Assembly (NCBI GenBank): GCA_000320605.2
Contig: KB445794.1
Coordinates: 186,001-250,000, forward strand
Direction of reading: 5' to 3'
Length of the DNA: 64,000 bases
DNA from: Gelatoporia subvermispora B
Lineage: Eukaryota; Basidiomycota; Agaricomycetes; Polyporales; Gelatoporiaceae
Below are positions 46,880-57,874 of this stretch, one piece after another. The notes below the pieces were generated by a model. The model ran no database searches, was not told where the DNA came from, and saw only the letters and a program-made list of their open reading frames with translations. The stretch's first letter is position 1. Every line of letters begins with the position of its first letter. A program made the translations under genes and the position numbers.

Positions 46880-47213
46880 GAATCGCATTCAGGTACGACG
46901 GTTTTACGTCCACAGTCAATGGGGTGACTGCTGATAGACGTTAATATACCTAGGTTTCAGAGTAACAGCTCGTGCAGCGGATCGTATCCGCGAGGGCCAT
47001 GTATCAAGAGAATCCCTCCCGCCAAAATACAGTGGCTCTGTTTGGGTCACTTCACGTGTGCAGCATACACGTTCTCGGCGAGAATTCGCTGCAGAATGCG
47101 AAGACATTAGGGCCCTCGATGTGCGCGAGTTGTATCCGAACATTGTTCATCAGAAGCCGGAGGACTATGCCAGGGAGTACTATGCCAACGAATATATGTA
47201 CGGTGCTGATTGA
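46880..47213 (+). pseudogene. Broken 3' fragment of an NmrA-like gene (tandem partial duplication)
   Basis: It matches the end of exon 2, the intron and exon 3 of the upstream NmrA copy 2. The donor context CAGGTACGAC is retained, and the copy again ends DYAREYYANEYMYGAD at a TGA (47211-47213). It is dead for three reasons: no 5' exons; an in-frame TAA at 46963-46965 in the first codons of the exon; and a one-base deletion near 47,110 (GGGCCCTC against GGAGCCCTC in copy 2) that shifts the ALDVRELYPNI segment. Sequence divergence suggests it is not a very recent copy. Confidence 0.88.
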
Positions 47214-47734
47214 TCGACACGATATTCGCGCCTTCGTCTACTACAGTGTACCATACATCACCTTTCATGCAATCTCAGATTATTGATGCTCACTTTTCGA
47301 ACGTAGAAAGTTCTGCATGCGCCTTCCATGCCAGCTGGCTAATCTCCTAGATAGTCGGATCATCGAGGAATTGTAGACCAATAGTAACGTCGGAAATATT
47401 TACCGTCATTTTTCTGGGGAGAATCACTGCCAACTAGCTCACGATTTGCGTAGACCCACGGCTTCAGTGTGATATGGCGCATGTCCCCATGTACCGAGCG
47501 AATCATATGCATATAACTCTAGCTCTAACTGTTGTATGCATGCTCATATCAAGGAACGATGGAGACATCACATAATTCGACAACATATGCAATCCAGAGT
47601 ACTCACGGGACTTGGCCCATCAAACTTGCTGCTTTCGCAGCTGGACGACGTATTCGAATCACTTTGTAAACCTATCCGCAACCTAAGCCTATAAACATCC
47701 TGGTTAGAGAGGCTGGCCAAATATTCGATGCATC
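47214..47734. other. Intergenic region, nothing recognised
   Basis: About 520 bp of AT-rich sequence between two pseudogenes. Confidence 0.5.
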
Positions 47735-48571
47735 TTAAATCCTCGCCTTGTCAAATGTCGCTTTGAACGCGGGACGGCCCTCCAATTCGCGCTGATATTG
47801 GGCCAGGTGCACGAATCGCGGTTCGCGAAGTACATCGGGAACACGCTCGCCCTCGCCTGCTTTCCATTCGCACATCTCATGCTCGAATACAACCTCCTCG
47901 CAAGCCGGAAGTGCGATGATCGCAGCGTCTGCGATGGACCGCTGACCAGCAACGAAGCCGATAGGCTGAAGCATCGCCTGTAACTCTTCGAGAACGGCGA
48001 GGAGGGACTCGGCAGGCTACCCACCTCTGAAGTGGCCCTACCAAGCTGGTAAACACTTTCTCTTCAAGACATTCACAAAGAGACGGGCTTTCGCGCGGAG
48101 GACTGGGTCCCCGGGCAGAAGTTGGGCCTCCGGGAACAGGTCCGTTACAAGCTCAAGCAAGACATGCGACTCTCGTAGCTTGATGCTATCCTCCGAAGGC
48201 TCGGAAGGTGGAACATCAGGACCACCGTAGGTCAATGCGGGAACCTGGAGCCTCCCGTGAGTGGTTCGATTGTGCGAAGCTTGCTTCGATTAACTCACCT
48301 GCCCGACTGGGTTGACTTGCTTTATGTATCATTCCGGCTTGTTCTGCGGGTCAATTTCGAATTTGGTATATTTCGCGCCTGCTTCCAGTAGTGCAATATC
48401 AACCTAAAGACACATGAATGATAAATAAAGCGCGGGTTATGCGTCTAATGTCGCACGCTGTGGAAATAAGGACTGAAATGTAGGCAGGGAAGGATATCAG
48501 CAGCTATCCCAACGAGAAAATTAAGGTGTACATACATCGGTGGCGTACAGGGTGATCTGAGGCTTAACCAT
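47735..48571 (-). pseudogene. Glutathione S-transferase-like gene with three in-frame stops
   Basis: Exon 1 (ATG at 48571, MVKPQITLYATD) is followed by an intron of about 170 nt and VDIALLEAGAKYTKFEIDPQ. The next residues should read KPEWY as in thioredoxin-fold GSTs, but the tryptophan codon is TGA (48329-48331). The frame then continues IKQVNPVGQ, intron, VPALTYGGPDVPPSEPSEDS and ESHVLLELVTDLFPEA. KCLPAW is followed by TAG (48038-48040) and another TAG (48017-48019), after which the same frame resumes SLLAVLEELQAMLQPIGFVA and GQRSIADAAIIALPACEEVV. The fold and splice sites are preserved, but the three stops cannot be removed by a plausible intron. It is a recently inactivated GST, unless the assembly is wrong. 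Confidence 0.85.
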
Positions 48572-49193
48572 CGTGAACGTGCTGAATATCGCAATCGTAA
48601 GTGCTGAAGTTTCGCTTGCTTCCTGCGTCAATTTATACCGGCACAGAATATACCATCGTCTTCTTTGATCACAGCATCATGCAGTCCGAAAATGTCACAT
48701 TAACTTACCGTGTTTTGTCTTTCTTTTCCGCCGCGCTTTGCCGCGCCCCGCTAGCGCGCGTCAGGTATCTACACATGCCCATCGCTTGCTAAACCATCCT
48801 AGGTATCTGGAACGCATCAGGAAAATGTCCACTCGTTCTATAGAGTCTTGTATGTCTTTCGAGGTACTTGACGTGCGCTGGCGAGGAGCGGCAGGCCGCG
48901 GCAGAAAACGCGCCGCCAAGCCCCGAAAGGAAAGCAAGACACGGTGAATCGATGCGACATTCTTTCCTAATGGCCGAGGGTTCATGCACGCGCGGCTTGT
49001 ACGGTGTCTGGGTGGGTATGTGCGCTCCGAGATGCTACTGGCCGTGCTCTGCACTAGAAAGTGAGCGCGTCGCGCCTGGGAGGTAGGAGTGGACTCCGGC
49101 GCTGACTGCAAATTCTTTACAGTGTCCATCTCCAACGCTGGTTAACCTGACAATCTAAGGACTTCATGTAGTCAGACTTACCGACGTCCATGA
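48572..49193. other. Intergenic region left of the inverted-repeat element
   Basis: No supported gene. Overlapping frames on both strands near 48.74-49.13 kb (up to 124 codons on the minus strand) have no motif. Confidence 0.45.
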
Positions 49194-49226
49194 CAGCTGT
49201 TTTCATAACGGGGGGCGTACCCCGTC
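49194..49226 (+). repeat. Left terminal inverted repeat
   Basis: Perfect 33-bp partner of 49771-49803. Confidence 0.85.
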
Positions 49227-49770
49227 CCAAAAAGCACACAGTCGGGGCTGGCGGACTTCTAAGGATCTAGGCACAATCTACTGGCCGGTGGCGTGCCCGT
49301 TCGGCATTTAGCAGCTGAGGCGACGAGCGGGGTGACGTTTGTAGCAGACCTATCTGAGAACTTGTAGTGCAGTTTTCAGGAGGGAAAGGAGTACATGCTT
49401 AGGGCGTCTCCATGAGAGTTCACAGACCACAGAATATCCTACCACATCGACATTCTTTTAAGGTGCACTTCGAATTACCTGCACGTCCTGCTGCCTGCAG
49501 CATCGTCGTCGATTCGTGATGTCGAGGCATGTTGTAGGCAAGGCATAAGACTTATTCGCTGAGTCACGGGGTCTCACCTCGAGTCATATCAGGTCATTGT
49601 ATTATCACACAGTCCCGCTCCATAGGTGTTAGCCCTTTCTACTCTTTGTGTACGCCGTCCCGATACCTGGAGCCTGAAGTCGCGAATGGCCATGTCACCG
49701 ATGGAGTTTTCGGGTTCTCGGCACTGATGCGGCTCTCGAAAGTTATGATCCGCCTATGTGTGATTTTCGC

Positions 49771-49803
49771 GACGGGGTACGCCCCCCGTTATGAAAACAG
49801 CTG
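49771..49803 (-). repeat. Right terminal inverted repeat
   Basis: Perfect 33-bp partner of 49194-49226. Confidence 0.85.
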
Positions 49804-50242
49804 GAAGTTGAAGTACCCTCCCCCTATATCCCGTGCATCTGTGGGCAAGGCCAATACAACGCGTTCAAACCGCTGAAGCCGTCTCGCCGCGTGACCGTTT
49901 AAGGGATACATAAGTTAATACGGCCTATTAGGTGTCGATGTTTGAGCTGCATTCGAGTTGTCCTTCGACACGTTGCCGCACTACATAAGGGATATCCACA
50001 ATACAATTCTGTCAGGGTATTCCCAATATATCGCACAGCAACCGCTCTACAGATGCCTCCTTCATTACCGCAGCGAGGGTCCGTGCGGGAAGCCATCCAA
50101 CTTATGAAAAATGCGGAGATGTATCTCCCGGAGGAAGAACCAGAATTTGTCTCCGAAAACCCAGTATAACTCTCCAAATACGACAGCCCCGAAATTACCC
50201 CAGGGATTGATGAACCTAGAGTTCCGAATCAGTCAGCTGACA
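49804..50242. other. Intergenic region, nothing recognised
   Basis: About 440 bp to the right of the element. Short frames only. The last helix expected of the rhomboid copy D is not found here. Confidence 0.45.
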
Positions 50243-51713
50243 TCAACACATATGGATTTCAAGGCTGACCGCCATCTCATGGAAAAGCCAAACCAGTCGA
50301 GGTACGTGAAACCACGACTGGCAGGTGTTTGTGTCGACGGTGAGGTTTCCGAACTCTACTTCTCTCAGGTCATCATTTTCAAATGCAACGAAGGTGCACA
50401 TGGAGCACATTGCGCCCGATAACCCGAGCAAAGGCCTAAATACCTCCGGGGCGGGTGGCTTCAACGCGTTCACAAGTATCCCCCAAGCCCCGAAATTCTT
50501 GAGGTTCGAAAGCATAGACGTTGTGTGGTGAGACACCATCAGTGGGTAACTTATGCGCGCTGCAGCGATATGTGACACGAGCATGGCAGTCAGTCCTCCT
50601 GAGTACGTGTGGACGGTAGTGAGACGAATGACATCGCATCACGCCAAATACGCGGACTTACCGGATATCATGAAAGCCCACATATGCCACTTAAGGGTAC
50701 TCTGCATAAATCGATCCTGATTGGGCTGGTTGTATGCATGTGAAGCGAATGCGACACCTAAACCGTGTGAGCTCAGCATGAATGAACCTGAATTACCTCT
50801 CGAGTAAGTGCTATCGCAGATAATACTAAATGTGTCAGTCGTCTATGACTTCAAAAGTGTTGATACTTTGTGCATCAGCAATATCGCCATGTCTGGGGTA
50901 GTGCTTACCTGCATATGCTCGTAAGCATCGTATATGACTTCCTGAACAGGGGATCATGGATGAAATGACGCGTCATGAACGGCTGCAGCCGGCGGAACCG
51001 TCACAGCAAGAAGATACAAGTGTTCAGGAAGCAAATTTCCCAGCACATTCTTCGAAAATCGTCCGACTTCTTAGTCTGTGCTTGCAGGTGAGTGATGACT
51101 GGGATTCACAACACGTGATTAGGGTCATCAGGAGGGAGTTGAGTTAGGTGCTTGAGCATATGCGAGACCTCCTTAGTCCAAGCGAAACGCATGAACCGTG
51201 CATTAGTAGAAAGCGCTGATATAGCGCAATTGAGAATCGTACTTGATTGAATTCCATCTCTTTCATTGCGATTAATCGCATGTTCACATCTTCGACCACT
51301 ATTTTCCACTGAGCGAGCAGGGTCTGCCTGGCGAGCACCCCAGGGATCGTGGCCTCGTTAGTCTTCGCTGCTGCATATGTAAAGATTGCGGCGGTGCCAA
51401 AGAGCCAGAACTTGTACACCCAAACATTTAAGATGCAGATGGTTCTCGATTAAATGAGGTACGCACAAGAATTTGATTCCGGATGGGTGGACGTCCAACC
51501 CGGTCGTTGGAAAAACTCTACCTCACTATGGAACTCAATGGCAGGTTGCTCTGTCGAAGACGGCGATAGCGTTCGGAGAGGCCCATGATGTCTTATCTTG
51601 GGCTCTGACAAGCATATTCTAGATGCGAGAAACACTGAGCGATGTGGCGAATAGGGTAAGATAGCTTTGATAAGTGGGCGCGCAGATGTGCATGATTGGT
51701 AGGTCCAGAGCAT
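50243..51713 (-). pseudogene. Rhomboid-family pseudogene, copy D
   Basis: Parts of a rhomboid gene in the order of copies B and C. A presequence-like start lies near 51713 (MLWTYQSCTSARPLIK). RVGRPPIRNQIL at a GTGCGT donor parallels copy C, but is out of frame with the 5' part. Next come FWLFGTAAIFTYAAAKTNEA; RRLQPFMTRHFIHDPLFRKS and YTMLTSIC; KWHMWAFMISG; GGLTAMLVSHIAAARISYPL; and the serine motif LLGLSGAMCSM. A conserved Trp codon before RFRRLQPF is TGA (51001-51003), a frameshift lies near 51.5 kb, and the helix with the catalytic histidine is absent. It is clearly a relative of the 21.8-31.3 kb array, about 19 kb away. Confidence 0.82.
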
Positions 51714-51860
51714 GCTGACGCGGAAGGTAGGCGCTTGGAAGCTGAACCCGACGTAGTTGCGTCCGCAGGCGGTGTGGGCGGCAGTCGGCGGCAACACGAC
51801 CTGGTGTTCTCAGGCATAGCACACAGGCACCGAACGCGCTTCTCTGATGTCATCAAGAAC

Positions 51861-53272
51861 TCATATTTCAGATTCCACTCGTCCTATCCAGATTTCTACA
51901 GGCTCACTACCTGCCCCATACCTCTCCCCTACTTTCACGAATTCTATACCAATCTCTCGTGCCATGTCCCACAATGTGCGCTCTGCAGCATCACGCTCCT
52001 TGTAGCCTAAAATGATCATCGGAGAAACATTCCCTGTGCTCTGTGTGTTTGTCGAGTCTTCTGGTGAGCGATGGAGCTTTGTCAGACTGGAGAGAGTTCG
52101 AATAAGTGGCGGGAACGAGGCAGTGTTATACGTAACATCCGCCATACTGCACGAAGGCCGCAGAATATTAGCAAACTTGGAAAATGAGTCGAATGAAACA
52201 CCGTACATTATGACGTCTAGTCCGTCCAGTGCATCGACCTCACTTGGGAGGTTCTCGTCGTCCCAGTCTAGTACAAGTGCTTGAGGCTTTGTTGTCGGGG
52301 AACAGAATAGGCCACCATTTGTCTCGATGTTATGTTCGAGCAGTGGAATTGCAGACACTATTATGGTAGTGTAAGATGGGGCAATCACATCACCGGATCG
52401 AATATGGCTCACCGAGGTCTGTCGTGATGATACATCCTTCTTGGGCAGGCTTCACTACGCTACACAGAGCACCCAAGGTGAGGGAGACAATTCCTGTGCC
52501 TGCACCTGGAGGTGATCCAATTGATCAAGGCGCCACCTCGCACAATACTCTCATAGCGTACCGAGTTCTACGACATTTCGTCTCTCCCGAGTGAAGAGCA
52601 CTTTTCTGAGCGATGTCACGTGCTCTGGCTCGTCCGAGAGTTCCTCAGTAGCAAGGCTGACAAGCCACGAACTCAGTCCAATGCCGCTATCCCACACTTT
52701 CTAGGTGTCCTGAACACGTTGCAGCTCTTGCGCAGTATGAGGGCGCACGGCTGACACACCTTGTCTAGATCGAACGATGTCTGTTCCCGCAGCATCATGA
52801 ACGCCTGCTCCTTCGGGCCAAGACCAATCCTGAAGACACGTTCTATCTGCTCCTGTTTGCCGCCAGTCCTTCCTCGAGAGCTAAATGAGATGGGAACAGA
52901 CAGGACAGGAAACGTTCTCTCCCCGACTGAGGGACTTGCGAGATTAATGACATGAGGATGGCCGATAGCATGCGTGGTCAGGACGAGGCGGTAGGACTGT
53001 CCATCTCTGACGCCCGGAGGTAGGGATACAGGAATCGCCTTGTATGCGTTGCTTTGTCTCCAGACCGTCAGCTTCTGCGGCTTCGTGGTTGCCGGGAATG
53101 TGTTCGGATCCAATCGAGGTGTCACGGGCGACCAGGCGTAGTAGATTTCTAGCTCGCCATCAAAGGGTTCTGTCCGCAAGTCGTTCGCAACCTGAGGAGT
53201 TATGGATATGGTTCCCGCCGATGGAAAGGCATGTGTCGGGGGCGGCCGCAGAAATGAAAGATAGAAAAACAT
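51861..53272 (-). CDS. METTL21/MTF16-type protein lysine methyltransferase
   Basis: A seven-beta-strand SAM-dependent methyltransferase. It starts at ATG 53272 (MFFYLSFLRPPPTHAFPSAG). A 5' beta-rich region reaches REQTSFDLDK. After a GTGTGT...CCTAG intron it continues KVWDSGIGLSSWLVSLATEE, the family WDSGIGLS motif. VVELGAGTGIVSLTLGAL (SAM-binding motif I, split by an intron) follows, then CIITTDLVSAIPLLEHNIET across another intron. The last exon has DWDDENLPSEVDALDGLDVI and MYGVSFDSFSKFANIL (the usual post-I/acidic loop, with MYGVSF where other members have a catalytic DxxY-like motif). It ends at 51861. Members methylate lysines on eEF1A, chaperones or similar targets; this substrate is unknown. 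Confidence 0.9.
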
Positions 53273-53452
53273 AACAGGCGAAGCGGAAAGAGGAAGGAGA
53301 TGAAGTTCACCCAAGCGACACCCCGAAATCTGGCCGACGCGCTGCTTAGTCAGCAGCGAGATCTACGCGCGTTTGTCCGTCACGACCGCTGCTCGCAGTC
53401 TCCGTCTTGCCCTCGTCGTTCCACCCCGCCGCCGCCGTCATCGTAGCCGACG
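53273..53452. promoter_or_regulatory. Short divergent promoter
   Basis: Only 180 bp separate the methyltransferase ATG (53272) and the F-BAR/RhoGAP ATG (53453), so the two genes share a bidirectional promoter region. Confidence 0.6.
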
Positions 53453-56115
53453 ATGAGCGAAGAGGGCTACCCGTCGTCGGCCTGGGACAATACCGACGGG
53501 TCCGATGTACACCATTCCTCGCATTCGCACCAGCCCTACCCCCGCGCACCCCAAACCCAGGCTCCGCCATTTTCGTCGGCTGCGGGCGACGTTCCCCCCA
53601 CGCCCACCAAGTCTGTCTCACCGCATCGATCCAGTGCAGAGTCGCCGACAAGGCCGTCCACCTCCAAGTGGCGGGAGAGTACCCTGCCTCCGCCACGGGC
53701 AGAACCCGCTGAACATGCTACCGTTACGGACACGGCTACGCTCGTCGAGCAGAGCTTTGACGAGAATGTGCTGAGGGCGCTGTGTGACCTAGATGTGAGA
53801 TCATGGTTGCATATACACTATACTAACGCCTGACTGGACTGTCTATCCGTGCAGTGTGGTGTGCCACTACTATTAGACCGAATAAAGCAGAGCATGATCT
53901 CCTGCAGAGTATGTCCTACCATTTCGCTTTCCAGTTATTAGGCCGACTCAATCATTCGGCCTTTGTCACCTTACACTTCACTAGGAAGCTTCTGTGTTCT
54001 TTAAGAAGCGGGCTATGTTGGAGGAAGAGTATGGGCGAAGTCTTCAGAAGCTCGCAAAGACAACGTCTGACACGTATGCTATGAACGATGGGAAGGCTGG
54101 GTACGATACACTTTCATACAGAGTTATACATGTCTTCATACCCCTTGTTCCTCTTAGATCGTACGTCAACGCATGGCAATCAAGCATGAAGATGCACGAG
54201 ACTATGGCCGAGACTCGTCTGCGGTTTGCGCAGCGTCTCAATGAGATGAGCGAAGAGCTGTCTACGCTTGCCAAGGAAGTAGATAAAAACAGAAAACAAG
54301 TCCGTTGCCCTGATACTGCGTATCGGATTACATCTGACATACCCCCAGACCAAGGAACTTGCTGGGCGCTACGAGCGAGCTCTGCAGGAATCGGAAGCCG
54401 CTACGGAGAAGTGCAAGAATCGCTTTGATATTACTGCTGAGGAGTTGGAGCGCCTGCTTCTACAGAAGGAGGGCGAGTCTGTGCGAGATAATGTTCTGCA
54501 GGGTCGGTCGCCAGGCGGCGTGGGAGGCAAAAGAGCTATTGGCAAAGCCGTCGCGAAAGGAGGCTTACTTCTGAAGGGCAAGAACCCCGGAAATGTGAGA
54601 GGTTCAATGCAGCGTGGTAATATTCTGGCTCTGACGATGACGTAGATTCAACGGCAGGAAGATGACATCCGGGCTCGGATGTCGAGAGAATCGGACGCAT
54701 ATCGCAAAGCTGTTACCGATACCCAAGCGATACGACAAGAATATTTTAACTTCCAGCTGCCGCGAATATTACGCGTGAATACTTATCTTTTCTTCGCCAT
54801 GTATGAACAAAGTTGCTGATAATGCACATTTCGTCAGGCCCTCAAAGAGTGCGTCGACGAGATCGACCTGGGAACGCAGTACCATCTGTCCCGTTATGCG
54901 TTCTTATTTGAGAGCATCGTTCTCAGCGATGCCACGACACTCTCGCCGACTGATGAGAACAGTACGTAGCGCTTTGACTCACGCATGATGAAAATACTGA
55001 TCACTCCTCAGTACCCGGCTTGAAGTCAATCATCGAGTCTATTGACAATCGAACCGATTTCAAGACGTACATGCAGAACTACGCCTTCACTCACGGGGGT
55101 GCGCATGCCCGTGGTCCGCGAAGAGACGGTCCTCGGGAAGAGGGCTTCGTGAGTGGCCCAACAATGTTTATATTGCCTTCTCTGACGTATTGCGGACACA
55201 GCTGCCACCAATCCCTACGATCAACCCGCATGCTGCCGGATCACCCAGCACTTCGAATTCGCAGATGCCGGACAAGGGCCGCCCGACGTTCGGCGTCGAC
55301 CTCGCCGAGCAGATGGCACGCGATGATGTGGATGTTCCGCCCATCATGGTCAAGTGCTGTGAGGCGATTGAGAAGTATGGAATGTTCTCGCAGGGTGTCT
55401 ACCGCGTGGGAGGGACGATGAGCAAGGTCGCGAGATTAAAGGAGAAGCTTGATAGAGGTAAGGCTGCGGTGTGCATCTCTACCATCTGGCTGGTGCTAAT
55501 AATTGATGGACGTGATGACCAGATCTCGACTCTGTCAGCCTGGATGCGGACGAGTGGTCTTCAGATATCAGCAACGTGACGAGTGTGCTCAAGCTATGGC
55601 TGCGCGAGCTCCCCGACCCGCTGCTCACGTTCGGTTTGCATAATGGCTTCTTGGATGCCGCGCGTATGTGTCATCATCTTACGCCAATGCGATTATCTGA
55701 CAATTCTGCAGGAAATGAGAACGAGCGGTTACGACACATCCGACTGCACGAACGAGTCAACGACCTCCCTGATCCCAATTACTCCGCTCTCAAGTACTTC
55801 ATGGGCCATCTGCACAGGTGCGTCCGATCCCTGCTACCCGTTCCGGCCCGATCCTGACTCCCCACAGGATCGTCCTACACGAGGCACATAATGCAATGTC
55901 CGTGCAGAACCTTGCCATCGTGTTCGGGCCCACGCTCTTCGGGCAGAGTCAAGCGAACGGTCAAATGAACGGCATGGCTGATGCCTCGCTACAGAACAAG
56001 GTCCGTCCATCGGTGCCTGTCCGGGTTCTCCATCTGATCCTTCCATGATTTGCAGGCTATCGAAACTATTCTGGAACACTACACAGACATATTTGTGGAC
56101 GAGGGTGATACATAG
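53453..56115 (+). CDS. RGD1: F-BAR and RhoGAP protein (Rgd1-like)
   Basis: Rgd1-type proteins bind curved membrane through the F-BAR domain and switch off Rho GTPases at growth sites. The ATG at 53453 begins a Ser/Pro-rich N-terminus (MSEEGYPSSAWDNTDGSDVH). Exon 1 ends at 53794 (ALCDLD), joined to CGVPLLLDRIKQSMISCR, then ASVFFKKRAMLEEEYGRSLQ and KLAKTTSDTYAMNDGKAG: the F-BAR start. It goes on with WQSSMKMHETMAETRLRFAQ and DTQAIRQEYFNFQLPRIL. The RhoGAP half starts TFGVDLAEQMARDDVDVPPI, has KYGMFSQGVYRVGGTMSKVA (the catalytic arginine finger is in GVYRVGG), LKLWLRELPDPLLTF and MSVQNLAIVFGPTLF. It ends VDEGDT at 56115. Domain order matches Rgd1. Confidence 0.94.
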
Positions 56116-56701
56116 TAGTCTATCAGGAGGGTTCTTAGTTATATTTATGCCGTGTTCCACATTGGAGTATCACTATACCCGCATCGCAGCATTGTATCTC
56201 TTACTAGCTGGTTCACACTTGACGTGTTCTCGCCGAGCTGCGCTCTGGGACCGTTTGTATTACGACCAACTGTACTTTGAATCTATATCTTATTCGAGTA
56301 TTTGCATGGTTCTTTTCGGTTGGCTGCCATGCATTCTGTGATGGGGAGGGCGTTGGCAATGCGAGTTGAAATGTGACGCGTGGTAATACAGGATATCGTC
56401 AAGGCGATGACCAAATACATTCGGGCCCGAGATCCAGTAGAAGGATGCTATGGAATGCGAAAACTAAAGATGTCGTGCGGCAGTTCCATAAATACCGAGA
56501 GCCAGAGGCAGGGTGCGCCGGTAGAGCCAGATAGGACCCCAAAAATAGGACCCGATGGGTGGCAGATTGCCACCCGCGTGCCCGCGCGCCCGCGCGTGCG
56601 GCGCCCTGCGCTGAAAATAGCAATAGCGTCAGTACGTGTTCGGGAGCGCGGCGCAGGGCGGATGCAGGCCTTTGTGCCAGCCCCGGTGGCGGCGGTGGCG
56701 A
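56116..56701. other. Convergent intergenic region, nothing recognised
   Basis: About 590 bp, GC-rich towards the F-box gene. The long plus-strand frame here and across the F-box gene is an antisense effect of GC bias. Confidence 0.5.
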
Positions 56702-57874
56702 CTAGCTGCGCGTAAAGGGCGGCGTCGGGTGTGGGACCCAGATCTGCTCGCGCGAAAGGGTCCACTTGGTCTGGGAGGGGAAGATGACCTGCCGCAGTGA
56801 GGGACAGCCGCGCGCCCAGGTCGTACAGAGCGAGGACTCCTCGAGCGCGTTGCCCGGCCCGATCCCGTCCACGCTCGTCGGGGAGAGGTCGAGCTGGTGC
56901 AGCGCGGGGAAGGCGCCGAGCACGGGCGTCAGGCCCGCAAGGAGGCTCTGCGAACGAGCGGTCAGTGTCAACGGGTATGAGCAAAGCAAGGGGGCACAAC
57001 GCACGATGCCGGACATGGTCCAGTGCAAGGTGTGCCGGAGGGCGAGCTTGACGCGGAGAACCTCGACCCGGGTGAGGTGGCGCGAGACGTCGCGCAGGAG
57101 GATCGGCGTGACGCTCATCGCAGAGAGGTCGAGCCAGCGGATGCGCGCGGCGGACTGCGCGATGCGCTCGAGGTCGCGCTCAGTGACGAACTCGTGCCCG
57201 ACGAGCGCGAGCTGGCGCACGGGCCGCCCCGGGAGCACGCTCGCCGCCGCCGCCGCCGACCCGCGGAACGAGGCGAGCTGCGGGAGGTCCGTGGACGCGA
57301 GCGCGAGCGGCTCGTACATGTCTGCGAGGCGCAGGTGCTGCAGCGCGGGCGTGCGCGCGAGAAACCACTCGAGGCGCGGGGCCGGGGTCAGGCTGTGTTT
57401 CGGTGGGGCGGCGCCACGGCCGATGCCGCTGAGCGCGAACAGACGCAGGTGCGGAAAGGCGCAGCCGTCGAGAATGCCGCGGGTTGAGATGGGCACGCCC
57501 GGAAGGCCAAGTGCGAGCTCGAGGGCGTCGAGCTGGACGAGCGTGCGGAGCGCGCGGTTGAGCGTCGCGAGCGCGGGCTCAACGAAGGGCATGTACTGTT
57601 CGCGTGGGCCGTCCTCAGTCTGCCAGCGGACGGCAAGCTTCTTAACGGGTTCGGCGAGGTGAGGGTGATGCAGGAGGGTCTCGCAGCAGCGGAGCGTGCG
57701 CCATGGGACGGGTGAGGAGTGTGGGAGGGTGTCCAGGAGGGCGATGTTGGTGTAAAGGATACGCTCGGCGACGGCTTGGAAGCGATGCGAGACGCGGAGG
57801 ACGTGCACGAGCACGCTCGGCTGCAGCTCCTCAAGGATCGCGGAGAGGGTCTCGTTGGGCAGCGCACTGGCCAT
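56702..57874 (-). CDS. F-box-like protein with leucine-rich-type repeats
   Basis: The preferred ATG is at 57874 (MASALPNETLSAILEELQPS), which fits an F-box-like N-terminus with LPNETL. HVLRVSHRFQAVAERILYTN follows and is typical of the Agaricomycete F-box families that recruit substrates to SCF ubiquitin ligases. Leu/Ala-rich repeat units follow, with ALDALELALGLPGV-like and ALQHLRLADMYEPLALA-like steps, as in LRR-type substrate receptors. An in-frame 57-nt GT/AG intron candidate lies between GLY-ILE near 57,000 and SLLAGLTPVLGAFPALHQLD; retention would simply add 19 residues. The gene is very GC-rich. Substrate unknown. Confidence 0.82.
   Translation of the reverse strand: MASALPNETLSAILEELQPSVLVHVLRVSHRFQAVAERILYTNIALLDTLPHSSPVPWRTLRCCETLLHHPHLAEPVKKLAVRWQTEDGPREQYMPFVEPALATLNRALRTLVQLDALELALGLPGVPISTRGILDGCAFPHLRLFALSGIGRGAAPPKHSLTPAPRLEWFLARTPALQHLRLADMYEPLALASTDLPQLASFRGSAAAAASVLPGRPVRQLALVGHEFVTERDLERIAQSAARIRWLDLSAMSVTPILLRDVSRHLTRVEVLRVKLALRHTLHWTMSGIVRCAPLLCSYPLTLTARSQSLLAGLTPVLGAFPALHQLDLSPTSVDGIGPGNALEESSLCTTWARGCPSLRQVIFPSQTKWTLSREQIWVPHPTPPFTRS

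Larger units (their letters stand above)
49194..49803. mobile_element. 610-bp MITE-like element with perfect 33-bp terminal inverted repeats
   Basis: The 33 bp at 49194-49226 are the exact reverse complement of 49771-49803. Each end starts CAGCTGTTTTCATAACGGGG and finishes CGTACCCCGTC, and contains its own ACGGGG/CCCCGT mini-palindrome. The interior (about 540 bp) has no transposase-like frame, so it would be non-autonomous. The target duplication is unclear. If the true ends lie at the TA dinucleotides inside the repeats (49206-49207 and 49790-49791), a TA duplication as in Tc1/mariner elements would fit; no longer direct flank repeat is seen. It sits between the dead GST and the dead rhomboid copy. 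Confidence 0.8.

Noticed and set aside
48329..48331. Selenocysteine or programmed readthrough at the GST TGA
   Set aside because: Two more in-frame TAG codons follow in the same gene, so simple inactivation explains all three.
48761..49135. A 124-codon minus-strand frame
   Set aside because: No motif, Arg/Ser-rich composition and overlap with an equally open frame on the other strand; probably noncoding.
56766..57662. A 298-codon open frame antisense to the F-box gene
   Set aside because: It mirrors the GC-rich third-position bias of the minus-strand gene, is Arg/Ser-rich without motifs, and the opposite strand has a coherent F-box-like protein.
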